A stretch of DNA of 64,000 nucleotides from Nocardioides sp. Kera G14 (GTDB lineage Bacteria > Actinomycetota > Actinomycetes > Propionibacteriales > Nocardioidaceae), in contig NZ_CP085839.1 in assembly GCF_020715565.1 (NCBI RefSeq), positions 2,108,001-2,172,000 on the forward strand, given 5' to 3'. Both the position numbers and the translations under genes were made by a program. Of the stretch, positions 26,924 to 34,466 are shown one piece after another. Within the stretch, counting starts at the first letter, position 1. Every line of letters begins with the position of its first letter. The notes under the pieces were generated by a model. It ran no database searches, was not told the DNA's origin, and saw nothing but the letters and a program-made list of their open reading frames with translations.

Positions 26924-28387
26924 ATGAGCGTGCTCGCGATCGATGCCGGTACCACCGGCATGACTGCACTGATCGTCGACGAGACCGGCCGGATCGCCGC
27001 TCGGGGTTACCAGGAGTTCCCGCAGCACTTCCCTCAGCCGGGCTGGGTGGAGCACTCGCCCGAGGAGATCTGGGCCGCGACCCTCGCGGCCGTCACCGCC
27101 GCCACCAGGTCCTTCAGCGGCGAGTTGACTGCGTTGGGCATCACCAACCAGCGCGAGACGATCGTGCTCTGGGACCGGGAGACGCTCGGCTCGCCGCGTC
27201 GCGCGATCGTCTGGCAGGACCGCCGCACCGCATCGATCTGCGAGCGGCTCAAGGAGGAGGGCCACGAGGAGCGGGTCACCGAGCTCACCGGCCTGCGCCT
27301 CGACCCCTACTTCAGCGGGACCAAGCTGGTCTGGATCCAGGAGAACGAGCCGCACACGTGGGCGCTCGTGGAGTCCGGCCGCTATGCGATCGGCACGATC
27401 GACTCCTACCTCATCGCACGCATGACGCGCGGCCTGCACCACGTCACCGACGTCTCCAACGCGAGCCGGACACTGCTCTTCGACCTCGAACGTGGCGACT
27501 GGTCCGACGAGCTCTGCGGCCTCTTCGGGGTGCCGCGCGACGCCCTGCCCGACCTCGTCCCGAACTGGGGCGCCGACATCACGACCGACCCGCGCACCTT
27601 CCTGGGACTCACCCTGCCCATCTGTGGCCAGGCCGGTGACCAGCAGTCGGCCCTCTTCGGCCAAGCGTGCTTCGAGGTCGGTGACTCCAAGTGCACCTAC
27701 GGGACCGGCTCGTTCATCCTCACCAACACCGGCTCGTCGATCGAGAGGTCCGACGCGGGCCTCCTCTCCACCGCCGCCTGGCGCTCGCCCGAGGGCGAGA
27801 TGACGTACGCCGTCGAGGGCGCGATCTTCGTGACCGGAGCTGCCGTGCAGTGGCTCCGTGACGGTCTGGGGATCATCGGGTCCGCCGCCGAGACCGAGGC
27901 GATCGCCCGGTCCGTCGAGGACTCCGGCGACGTCGTCTTCGTGCCGGCGCTGACCGGTCTGGGGGCGCCGTACTGGGATCCGCATGCGCGCGGCACGATC
28001 GTCGGCCTCACCCGCGGCACCACGAAGGCGCATCTCGTCCGGGCCACGCTGGAGGCCATCGCCTTCGAGGTGCGCGACGTGCTCGAGACCATGCCTGCGC
28101 TCAGCAACCTGAGGGTCGACGGCGGCGCCGCCGCCAACGACCTGCTCTGCCAACTGCAGGCCGACCAGGTCGGCGTGCCGGTCTCCCGGCCGACCCAGGT
28201 CGAGACGACCGGGCTCGGCGCGGCCTTCCTCGCCGGACTGGGCTCAGGCGTGTGGAGCTCGTTCGACGAGATTCGCGAGACCTGGTCGGTCGACCGGACC
28301 TTCGACCCGACCCTCGGGCGCGAGCACGCCGATGCGGCCTACGCGAAGTGGCAGGACGCGGTCAGCCGCTCACGCAACTGGGCCTAG
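26924..28387 (+). CDS. glpK: Glycerol kinase
   Basis: GlpK phosphorylates glycerol to glycerol 3-phosphate. The 487-residue FGGY-family protein opens with the phosphate-binding loop LAIDAGTTGMTALIVD, and has ITNQRET, VWQDRRT, the substrate blocks YFSGTKLVWI and GTIDSYLI, and C-terminal LRVDGGAAANDLLCQLQADQ. It stands alone here, with no glpF or glpD beside it, and convergent to an acyltransferase gene that would use glycerol 3-phosphate-derived lipids. Length is typical. Confidence 0.94.
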   Translation: MSVLAIDAGTTGMTALIVDETGRIAARGYQEFPQHFPQPGWVEHSPEEIWAATLAAVTAATRSFSGELTALGITNQRETIVLWDRETLGSPRRAIVWQDRRTASICERLKEEGHEERVTELTGLRLDPYFSGTKLVWIQENEPHTWALVESGRYAIGTIDSYLIARMTRGLHHVTDVSNASRTLLFDLERGDWSDELCGLFGVPRDALPDLVPNWGADITTDPRTFLGLTLPICGQAGDQQSALFGQACFEVGDSKCTYGTGSFILTNTGSSIERSDAGLLSTAAWRSPEGEMTYAVEGAIFVTGAAVQWLRDGLGIIGSAAETEAIARSVEDSGDVVFVPALTGLGAPYWDPHARGTIVGLTRGTTKAHLVRATLEAIAFEVRDVLETMPALSNLRVDGGAAANDLLCQLQADQVGVPVSRPTQVETTGLGAAFLAGLGSGVWSSFDEIRETWSVDRTFDPTLGREHADAAYAKWQDAVSRSRNWA

Positions 28388-28392
28388 CCGAC

Positions 28393-28446
28393 ATCCGGCT
28401 TACGGCCCCGCGAGGTCCGGCTTCCGGCCCCGCGAGATCCGGGATC
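28393..28446. repeat. 22-bp tandem repeat between convergent glpK and acyltransferase genes
   Basis: A 22-bp unit occurs at 28393-28414 and again at 28415-28436, with 20 of 22 positions identical, followed by a partial third copy (28437-28442) running into the acyltransferase stop. It fills almost the whole 57-bp gap. I see no strong hairpin in it. Confidence 0.75.
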
Positions 28447-29149
28447 AGGCCGCCTTCTGCTCCTTGGACAGCTTCTTCGCCTCAGAGGCGTACATGTCGA
28501 CGTACTCCTGGTCGGAGAGCTTGAGGATCTCGTACATGATCTCGTCAGTGATGGCGCGGAGGATGAAGCGGTCGTTCTCCATGCCGGCGTAGCGGGAGAA
28601 GTCCAGCGGCTTGCCGAAGCGGACGGTCGGCCGGACGATCCGGCCGAAGGCCTTGCCCGGAGGGGCGATCACGTCGGTGCCGATGACGGCGACGGGGATG
28701 ACCGGCACACCGGTCTCGAGTGCGAGGCGGGCGACGCCGGTACGGCCGCGGTAGAGCTTCCCGTCGTGCGAGCGGGTGCCCTCGGGGTAGATGCCGAAGA
28801 GCTCACCCTCCGCCAGCACCTTCTTGGCGGCGATCAGCGCGCCCTCGGCGGCAGAGGCGCCGCCGCGGTCGATCGGCACGTTGCCGGTGCCGCCGAAGAA
28901 GAGCTTCTTGAAGCGTCCCTTGATGCCCGGCTCCGTGAAGTACTCGGCCTTCGCGACGAAGCGCACCATCCGCGGCAGGCCGAGCGGCATGAAGAGCCAG
29001 TCGGAGTACGACAGGTGGTTGCTCGCGAGGATCGCGGGGCCGCTGGTCGGGACGTGGTCGCTGCCCTGCCAGCGCGGACGGAAGACGAGCTTCAGCCACG
29101 GGCCGATGGCCATCCACTTCAACGTTCCGTAGAAGAGTCGCTCGAACAC
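28445..29149 (-). CDS. 1-acylglycerol-3-phosphate acyltransferase (PlsC family)
   Basis: The 234-residue protein has the acyltransferase motifs NHLSYSDW (H-x4-D catalytic pair), the substrate loop around VPIDRGG, and IYPEGTRSHDG. It likely acylates lysophosphatidate at the membrane in phospholipid synthesis. GTG 29149 is preferred over the longer frame because AAGGA lies 7 nt upstream and the hydrophobic N terminus then follows at once. It is the Rv2182c-position gene of the mycobacterial order, divergent from a lipase-like gene 25 bp away. Confidence 0.9.
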   Translation of the reverse strand: MFERLFYGTLKWMAIGPWLKLVFRPRWQGSDHVPTSGPAILASNHLSYSDWLFMPLGLPRMVRFVAKAEYFTEPGIKGRFKKLFFGGTGNVPIDRGGASAAEGALIAAKKVLAEGELFGIYPEGTRSHDGKLYRGRTGVARLALETGVPVIPVAVIGTDVIAPPGKAFGRIVRPTVRFGKPLDFSRYAGMENDRFILRAITDEIMYEILKLSDQEYVDMYASEAKKLSKEQKAA

Positions 29150-29174
29150 AGGCTGATCCTTGCAGAATGACCCT

Positions 29175-29951
29175 GTGACCTCCACCCCACCCGTGCTGGA
29201 CTCTGCCCAGCCGCTGTCCCTCCCCGCCCGCCCCGAGCTCACGGGAGGCGTGCGGATCGGCGTCCTCGTCCAGCACGGCTTCACCGGCTCCCCCGCCTCG
29301 ATGCGGGAGTGGGGCCAGTTCCTGGCCGATCAGGGGTACGCCGTCGAGGTGCCGCGACTCCCCGGCCACGGCACCACGTGGCAGGACCTCAACACCAAGC
29401 GCTGGCCGGACTGGTACGGCGAGGCGAGCCGGGCCTTCGAGAAGCTGGCCGCCGAGAACGACAAGGTCGTGGTCGCCGGGCTGTCGATGGGCGGCGCCCT
29501 CGTGCTGCGCCTGGCAGCCGACCATCCCCAGCAGGTGGCCGGCGTCGTGATCGTGAACCCGATCATGAAGACCGACCGCTTCGACGTGAAGCTGCTTCCG
29601 GTGCTCAAGCACGTCATCCCGGGCCTCAAGGGCATCGGCAGCGACATCAAGAAGGAGGGCGTCGTCGAGGCGTCCTACACGCACACCCCGCTCAAGGCGA
29701 TCCACTCGCTCTTCCAGGCGCTCAAGCTCCTGCGCGCCGACCTGCCCAAGGTCACGGCGCCGGTCCTCTACCTCCGGTCGACGATCGACCACGTGGTCGA
29801 CGGCGCGTCCGAGCCCGCGATCCTCTCCGGCATCAGCTCCACCGACGTCACCGTCGTACGACTGGAGAACAGCTTCCACGTCGCGACGATGGACCACGAT
29901 GCGGAGCAGATCCACAAGGAGTCCGCGGCGTTCATCGCGCGGGTAGTCTGA
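29175..29951 (+). CDS. Carboxylesterase/monoacylglycerol lipase (alpha/beta hydrolase)
   Basis: The 258-residue protein resembles Est30-type carboxylesterases. It has the oxyanion segment LVQHGFTGSPASM, the nucleophile motif GLSMGG, an Asp in LRSTIDHVVD and the catalytic His in NSFHVATMDHDAE. It probably cleaves short- or medium-chain esters or monoacylglycerols, which fits the lipid genes around it. GTG 29175 follows a CAGAAT hexamer by 6 nt; a TTG at 29160 is the alternative start. Confidence 0.88.
   Translation: MTSTPPVLDSAQPLSLPARPELTGGVRIGVLVQHGFTGSPASMREWGQFLADQGYAVEVPRLPGHGTTWQDLNTKRWPDWYGEASRAFEKLAAENDKVVVAGLSMGGALVLRLAADHPQQVAGVVIVNPIMKTDRFDVKLLPVLKHVIPGLKGIGSDIKKEGVVEASYTHTPLKAIHSLFQALKLLRADLPKVTAPVLYLRSTIDHVVDGASEPAILSGISSTDVTVVRLENSFHVATMDHDAEQIHKESAAFIARVV
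29944..29949 (+). promoter_or_regulatory. -10 element for the 149-residue protein gene
   Basis: TAGTCT overlaps the esterase stop codon and ends 6 nt before ATG 29956. Confidence 0.45.
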
Positions 29952-29955
29952 CTCC

Positions 29956-30405
29956 ATGTCCACGCGCGAGCCCGAGGAGCCGGGCGACTCCGGCGATCGC
30001 GTCTCCGAGGACGCCGCGTGGGCCGAGATCGTCGCCCACTACGGCGACCACCCGGAATTCACGGAGCCCACACCCGAGCCGGTCGTGGCACACGTCTTCG
30101 ATGACGACGTGGACGAGGAGCCTGTCTGGCAGGAGGACAACGACCCGTTCCTCCCGGGCGGCTTCGTCGCACCCGACCCCGGCCCGCTGGGCTGGCACGG
30201 CTGGCGCTCGGTCGCCTGGATCGGTGTGCTCGGGTCCCCTGCGCTCGCGCTGATCTGGACACTGGTGGTGCAGCTCACCGGCTGGCACGCGCCGACGCTG
30301 CTCGGCTATCTCCTCGGCGCGGCCTTCCTCGGCGGCTTCGGCTACCTGGTCGCGACCATGCCTAAGGAGCGCGACGACCCCTGGGACGACGGCGCGCGGC
30401 TCTGA
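29956..30405 (+). CDS. Unknown protein with acidic head and two membrane helices
   Basis: I recognise no named family. The 149-residue protein has a long acidic, Pro-rich cytoplasmic half (residues 1-75, with AEIVAHYGDHPEF and DDDVDEEPVW) and two close membrane segments (about 86-105 and 112-132), then an acidic tail. This layout is common among conserved actinobacterial proteins near glkA. The last 44 bases overlap the 3' end of the convergent ROK kinase gene, so each messenger is antisense to the other's tail. Confidence 0.75.
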   Translation: MSTREPEEPGDSGDRVSEDAAWAEIVAHYGDHPEFTEPTPEPVVAHVFDDDVDEEPVWQEDNDPFLPGGFVAPDPGPLGWHGWRSVAWIGVLGSPALALIWTLVVQLTGWHAPTLLGYLLGAAFLGGFGYLVATMPKERDDPWDDGARL

Positions 30406-31426
30406 CCTCTGCGATCCGCGCGGCCTCGGCCGGATCCAGCGGGGCGAGGAAGCGACGCAGCCGCTCGCGCCGGCGGGCACGCTTGACCAGCTCGCCACGG
30501 CGGCGGCGGAACATCGGACGGATCGCCTCGGTGCGCGCCATGTCCGCCGCGCCGATGACGCCGGCGTCATTGAGGAATCGAGCCCGGCGTACGTCGGGAA
30601 GGTCGCGGTGTTCGGCACCCACGAGCGAGCTGCCGAACGCCTCGACCGCCGGACCGAGGAGGAGGTCGCCCGCAGCGCTCACGCCGCCGCCGACCACGAC
30701 GAGCTCGGGGTCGAAGGCGGCGGTGAGGTTGGCCAGTCCGACGCCGAGCCAGCGGCCGATCTCGTCGAAGGCGGCCCGCGCCAGCCGGTCCCCCGACTGG
30801 GCGGCCTCCGTGATCATCGGGCCGGTGAGACCCTCGGCGCCGCCCTGCCGGCGGAACTCGCGGACGAGGGCGTTGCCTGAGCAGTACTGCTCCCAACAGC
30901 CGCGGCGGCCGCACTCGCACTCACGGCCGTCGGGGACGACCTGCATGTGGCCGAACTCGCCGGCCATGCCGTTGTGCCCACGCATGAGGGTGCCGCCGAG
31001 GACGATTCCTCCGCCGATTCCCGTGCCGAGGTTGACCATCACGACATCGGTGTGGCCCCGCGCAACGCCGTAGGAGAACTCGGCTCGGGCGGCACAGTTG
31101 GCGTCGTTGTCGAGCGCCACCGGGACGCCCCAGCGGAGCTCGAGCCGGGCACGGGCGGGGTCGAGCCGCCACGGCAGGTGGGGCGCGAACATCACCTTCT
31201 CGCCCGCCGCGTCGACGAATCCTGCTGCGGCCAGGCCGACCGCGTCGATGCGGCGGCCGTCGGCGACCTCGAGGACGGCCTCGGTCAGGGCGTCCTCGAC
31301 CACCTCGACGGGCACGAGCCGACCCGGCGTCGAGCGACGGGCCGTGCGGGCGACGGTGCCGTCGGGGAGGACCTCGGCGGCGAGCACCTTGGTCCCACCG
31401 ATGTCGACGCCGATCGTGATGCTCAT
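30362..31426 (-). CDS. ROK-family sugar kinase with Arg-rich C-terminal extension
   Basis: The 354-residue protein has the ROK fold: GVDIGGTKVLAAEV phosphate loop, DNDANCAARAEF with the catalytic Asp, NLGTGIGGGIV, and the zinc-binding motif CECGRRGCWEQYCSG. It is likely a glucokinase or related hexokinase. After residue 300 it carries an extension of about 50 residues rich in arginine (FRRRRGELVKRARRRERLRRF, cut here to its key residues R and K) that the neighbouring paralogue lacks. It starts 4 nt after glkA ends. Its tail overlaps the convergent gene by 44 bases. Confidence 0.87.
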   Translation of the reverse strand: MSITIGVDIGGTKVLAAEVLPDGTVARTARRSTPGRLVPVEVVEDALTEAVLEVADGRRIDAVGLAAAGFVDAAGEKVMFAPHLPWRLDPARARLELRWGVPVALDNDANCAARAEFSYGVARGHTDVVMVNLGTGIGGGIVLGGTLMRGHNGMAGEFGHMQVVPDGRECECGRRGCWEQYCSGNALVREFRRQGGAEGLTGPMITEAAQSGDRLARAAFDEIGRWLGVGLANLTAAFDPELVVVGGGVSAAGDLLLGPAVEAFGSSLVGAEHRDLPDVRRARFLNDAGVIGAADMARTEAIRPMFRRRRGELVKRARRRERLRRFLAPLDPAEAARIAEVRAARRRPRGRRAP

Positions 31427-31430
31427 CGAG

Positions 31431-32369
31431 CTAGCGGTGGCGGGCCAGGTCGGCGGCTCCGATGAGTCCCGCCTCGTTGCCCAGCGTGGCGAGGCGCAGC
31501 TCGGCCTCGGGGCGGTGGCCACGACCGGTGAGCTGGCTGCGGAAGGCGGCACGGGTCGGCTCGAGCAGCAGGTCCCCCGCCTCGGAGACTCCGCCACCGA
31601 GCACGATCACGTCCGGGTCGAGGACGGCGACGAGCGACGCGATCCCCTCACCGAGCCAGCGCCCGAGCTCGGCGAAGGCGGCGATCGCCGCCTCGTCGCC
31701 GGCCTGCGCGGCCTCGGTGACGAGCGGGCCGGTGATCGCCTTGACCGAGCCGCCGGCACGCTCGAGCAGGCCGGGCGCGTGGCCGGCGTCGGCCGCGTCG
31801 CGGGCGTAACGGACGAGTGCGGAGCCGCTGGCGTAGGACTCCAGGCAGCCGTGGTTGCCACAGCCGCAGATCAGGCCGCCGGGCACGACGCGCAGGTGGC
31901 CGATCTCGGCGGCGACCCCGAAGGCGCCGCGCTGGAGGGCACCGTCCAGGACGATCCCGCCGCCGACACCGGTGCCGACCGTCACCATGAGCGAGCTCTC
32001 GACCTCGGCCGCGGCACCGAAGGCGAACTCGCCCCACGCCGCGGCGTTGGCGTCGTTCTCGATGACGACGGGCAGACCGGATGCCTCCTCGATCGGGGTG
32101 CGGAGGTTGACGTCTCGCCACGCGATGTTGGGTGCGAACATCACCGTCGAGCGGCCCCGGTCGATGTAACCGGCGGCGCCGACGCCGACCGCCTCGATCT
32201 GGTGCCGGCCGGTGAGGTCCTTCACGAGCCCGACGATCGCGGCGGTGATCGCTCCGGCATCCGTGGCCGGGGAGGTGACGCGCACCTGCTCCAGGATCCT
32301 GCCGTCGTCGTCGACGACGCCGGCGAGGATCTTCGTCCCGCCGACATCCACTCCCAGGGTCAGACTCAT
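31431..32369 (-). CDS. glkA: ROK-family glucokinase
   Basis: ATP-dependent glucose kinase of the ROK family. The 312-residue protein has GVDVGGTKILAGVV, ENDANAAAWGEF, VGTGVGGGIVLDG and the zinc motif CGCGNHGCLESYASG, at the normal length of actinobacterial GlkA. In Streptomyces glkA lies in a similar setting, below a small gene and near a fatty-acyl-CoA ligase, and takes part in carbon catabolite repression; that context supports the symbol. The ATG overlaps the upstream stop (ATGA), and a second ROK gene follows 4 nt downstream. Confidence 0.9.
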   Translation of the reverse strand: MSLTLGVDVGGTKILAGVVDDDGRILEQVRVTSPATDAGAITAAIVGLVKDLTGRHQIEAVGVGAAGYIDRGRSTVMFAPNIAWRDVNLRTPIEEASGLPVVIENDANAAAWGEFAFGAAAEVESSLMVTVGTGVGGGIVLDGALQRGAFGVAAEIGHLRVVPGGLICGCGNHGCLESYASGSALVRYARDAADAGHAPGLLERAGGSVKAITGPLVTEAAQAGDEAAIAAFAELGRWLGEGIASLVAVLDPDVIVLGGGVSEAGDLLLEPTRAAFRSQLTGRGHRPEAELRLATLGNEAGLIGAADLARHR

Positions 32370-32719
32370 GACTCAGGCCACTCCGTCGTGTCGAGATTGA
32401 TCTTCTCCACCCCCGGACCGCGGGTGGATGGCGGTGTGGCATGGGATGCAGCGGCGGTGACCAGGCCCGCGAAGGCCTGCATCAGCGAGGCGGCCGCCGT
32501 GGCCAGGTGCTCGCGCACCTCAGGACTGATCTCGCGGACGACGTGCACGGTGCGGCAGATCGGGCAGTAGGTGCACTCCGCCGCGCCCGTGGCGAGATGC
32601 TCGCTGACGCCGGTGCCGTGATCCTTGGCCCAGCCGCTGAGCGCACCGAGGAGTTTCGCAGCCTCCTCGGCCGCGGACCCGATCGGATCCTGCGGCTCTC
32701 CTGGACCTTCCGCGCTCAC
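32366..32719 (-). CDS. Small conserved protein with a CxxC motif, upstream of glkA
   Basis: The 117-residue protein is the Rv2183c-position gene. It has a helical N-terminal half, the Cys motif CTYCPICRTVH (about residues 49-59) that could bind zinc, a short helical stretch with VREHLATAAASLMQAF, and a polar tail. A gene just upstream of glkA in Streptomyces (SCO2127, from memory) is reported to affect glucose repression, and this may be its counterpart. GTG 32719 overlaps the ArsA-like gene stop and its own stop overlaps glkA, so three genes are tightly coupled. Confidence 0.8.
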   Translation of the reverse strand: MSAEGPGEPQDPIGSAAEEAAKLLGALSGWAKDHGTGVSEHLATGAAECTYCPICRTVHVVREISPEVREHLATAAASLMQAFAGLVTAAASHATPPSTRGPGVEKINLDTTEWPES

Positions 32720-33894
32720 GACGCCTCCTCGAAACGCACCTGCAGCTCGCCTCCCTCGACCCGGGCCCCGGAGACCCGGAGTCGCGCCAAGCCTGCCGGA
32801 AGGGTCAATAGTCTCCGATAGGACCCCACCGTCACGACGAGGTCGTCTCCGTTGCGGGCGAGATCGACCTGCTCCTTGGTCGCGCCAGGCAGGGCGAGGT
32901 GGGCGATCGCGCCGGTCGACGTACGCGTGACGGTGAAGGGGCCCTCGCCGGCGGCGGGGGCGAACGGGTCCGTGTCGGCGAGGTCGACGAAGACCTCGCA
33001 GGCCAGCGCCTCCAGAGCCTGTACGCCGACGGGCTCGCGCGGCCGGTAGACCGAGCGCCACACGGGCAGCCCGGCGAAGGAGGCCTCGACGTCGGAGAGC
33101 ACCTGCTGCTGCGCCGCCACCCAGCCCGCACGCCAGTCGTCAGCGCCTTCCGACGGGAAGATCCGGTTGGCCACGACGCCGTCGACGCGGTAGCCGTAGA
33201 GCGAGAGCATCGTCCAGGACCGCCGCGCCTCGGCGACGACGACGGTCTCGGGGGTCAGCACGATCCGCACCGAGGCGTCCGGACCGGTGAGCAGGTCGCG
33301 CACCTCGAGGAGCTCGTCGTGGAGCCGCTGCATCGCGTCGAAGACGGTGTCGCCCGGCATCGGGACGCCGCCCGACGCCTTGGTCAGCATCGGTCCGAGC
33401 AGCTTCACCAGCCTGCGCTGCATCGGGAAGATGCGGGTCATGTACCAGCCCAGTGCTTCGGGCAGGGCGAGGAGTCGGAGCGTCTCGGCGGTCGGGGCGC
33501 AGTCGATCACGATGACGTCCCACTCGCCCGAGCGTGCGCGCAGCCGGAGCTCGAGCAGCGCCAGCACCTCTTCGGCGCCGGGGATGACGGTCAGCTCCTC
33601 GGCGGCCACCGGGTCCATGCCGGCGACGTCGAGCACGGAGAGCAGATAGCGCTGGATGTCGGCCCAGGACTGCTCGAACCGCAGCTGGGCGTCGACCTGC
33701 TCGACGTAGAGGTTCCGGGCGACCTCGGTCGGCTCCGGCCCGACGACGGCGCCGAAGGCGTCACCCAGCGAATGGGCCGCGTCCGTCGAGAGCACGAGGG
33801 TGCGCAGGCCCTCGGCAGCCGCGAGTGCCGCGGTCGCCGCGGCGACGGTCGACTTGCCGACGCCGCCCTTGCCCGTGAACAGAAGGATCCGCAC
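32716..33894 (-). CDS. ArsA/GET3-like ATPase
   Basis: The 392-residue protein has a deviant Walker A GKGGVGKST (about 8-16), the switch LSTDAAHSLGDAFG, DCAPTAETLRLL and a C-terminal small beta domain. It belongs to the ArsA/GET3 group, but there is no arsenical pump or metal gene beside it. Mycobacterial Rv2184c holds the same position. The role is unknown; membrane-protein or lipid-related trafficking are possibilities. GTG 33894 has GAGGGGG upstream. The gene is part of the operon from the SRPBCC gene to the ROK genes. Confidence 0.88.
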   Translation of the reverse strand: MRILLFTGKGGVGKSTVAAATAALAAAEGLRTLVLSTDAAHSLGDAFGAVVGPEPTEVARNLYVEQVDAQLRFEQSWADIQRYLLSVLDVAGMDPVAAEELTVIPGAEEVLALLELRLRARSGEWDVIVIDCAPTAETLRLLALPEALGWYMTRIFPMQRRLVKLLGPMLTKASGGVPMPGDTVFDAMQRLHDELLEVRDLLTGPDASVRIVLTPETVVVAEARRSWTMLSLYGYRVDGVVANRIFPSEGADDWRAGWVAAQQQVLSDVEASFAGLPVWRSVYRPREPVGVQALEALACEVFVDLADTDPFAPAAGEGPFTVTRTSTGAIAHLALPGATKEQVDLARNGDDLVVTVGSYRRLLTLPAGLARLRVSGARVEGGELQVRFEEAS

Positions 33895-33905
33895 GCGTCG
33901 CCCCC

Positions 33906-34352
33906 TCAGGCGAGGGACTCGACGCGGGTCTTGAGCCCCTTGAGCGCAGTCTCGATCAGGATCTTCTCGCCCTTGCGCTTGAGCATCCCGATGATCGGGA
34001 CGTTGAGGTCGAGCGTGAGGACGTAGGTGACCTCGGTGCGGTTGCTGCCGAGGTCACGCAGGCGGTAGACGCCGTCGAGCGAGCGCAGGAGGGTGGCCTC
34101 GACCAGGGTCCAGGAGACCTCGGTCGGGCTCTTCCAGTCGTAGGCCAGCGTGTAGCTGTCCTTGATCGGCGGGACGTCGAGCACGAAGCGCACCCGCTCG
34201 GCACGCTCGGGGTGGTCGCCGGAGGTCGCCACGACCTCGGCGGACTTCATCCCCTTGATCCACGCCGGGTAGTGCGGGAAGTCCGCGATCACCTCCATCA
34301 CAGCGGCCGGTGAGGCGGCGACGATGATCGACGAGCTGGTCTGTTCGGCCAC
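33906..34352 (-). CDS. SRPBCC-family protein (TB16.3-like)
   Basis: The 148-residue protein has the START/SRPBCC helix-grip fold with the opening block SSSIIVAASPAAVMEVIADFPHYPAWIKGMKSAEV (only its start is used for the call) and a C-terminal long helix. These proteins bind hydrophobic ligands in a deep cavity. Rv2185c (TB16.3) is the positional equivalent. The start at GTG 34352 is leaderless: TAGCGT (34360-34365) ends 7 nt before it. It heads an operon of five genes and diverges from the FadD15-like ligase, hinting at a fatty-acyl ligand. Confidence 0.88.
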   Translation of the reverse strand: MAEQTSSSIIVAASPAAVMEVIADFPHYPAWIKGMKSAEVVATSGDHPERAERVRFVLDVPPIKDSYTLAYDWKSPTEVSWTLVEATLLRSLDGVYRLRDLGSNRTEVTYVLTLDLNVPIIGMLKRKGEKILIETALKGLKTRVESLA

Positions 34353-34359
34353 CCGCACC

Positions 34360-34365
34360 ACGCTA
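34360..34365 (-). promoter_or_regulatory. -10 element for the SRPBCC gene
   Basis: TAGCGT on the minus strand lies 7 nt upstream of GTG 34352. It would drive the SRPBCC-ArsA-CxxC-glkA-ROK operon. Confidence 0.5.
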
Positions 34366-34405
34366 CCGGATGGGCACCGGGTCCCACGTGGTCCGATGCC
34401 GGGAC

Positions 34406-34433
34406 TAATCTGGCTGCGATTACCGGTCGGTAA
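34406..34433 (+). promoter_or_regulatory. fadD15 promoter with palindromic operator
   Basis: TAATCT (34406-34411) is a good -10. TTACCGGTCGGTAA (34420-34433), with 6-bp arms TTACCG/CGGTAA, sits right at the predicted start site near 34418. Palindromes of this kind are used by TetR-type regulators of fatty-acid genes. A repressor bound there would block transcription of the acyl-CoA ligase. The leader to GTG 34467 is about 49 nt. Confidence 0.6.
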
Positions 34434-34466
34434 CACCGACCTCCCAACTCCCCAGGGGGCCCCACC

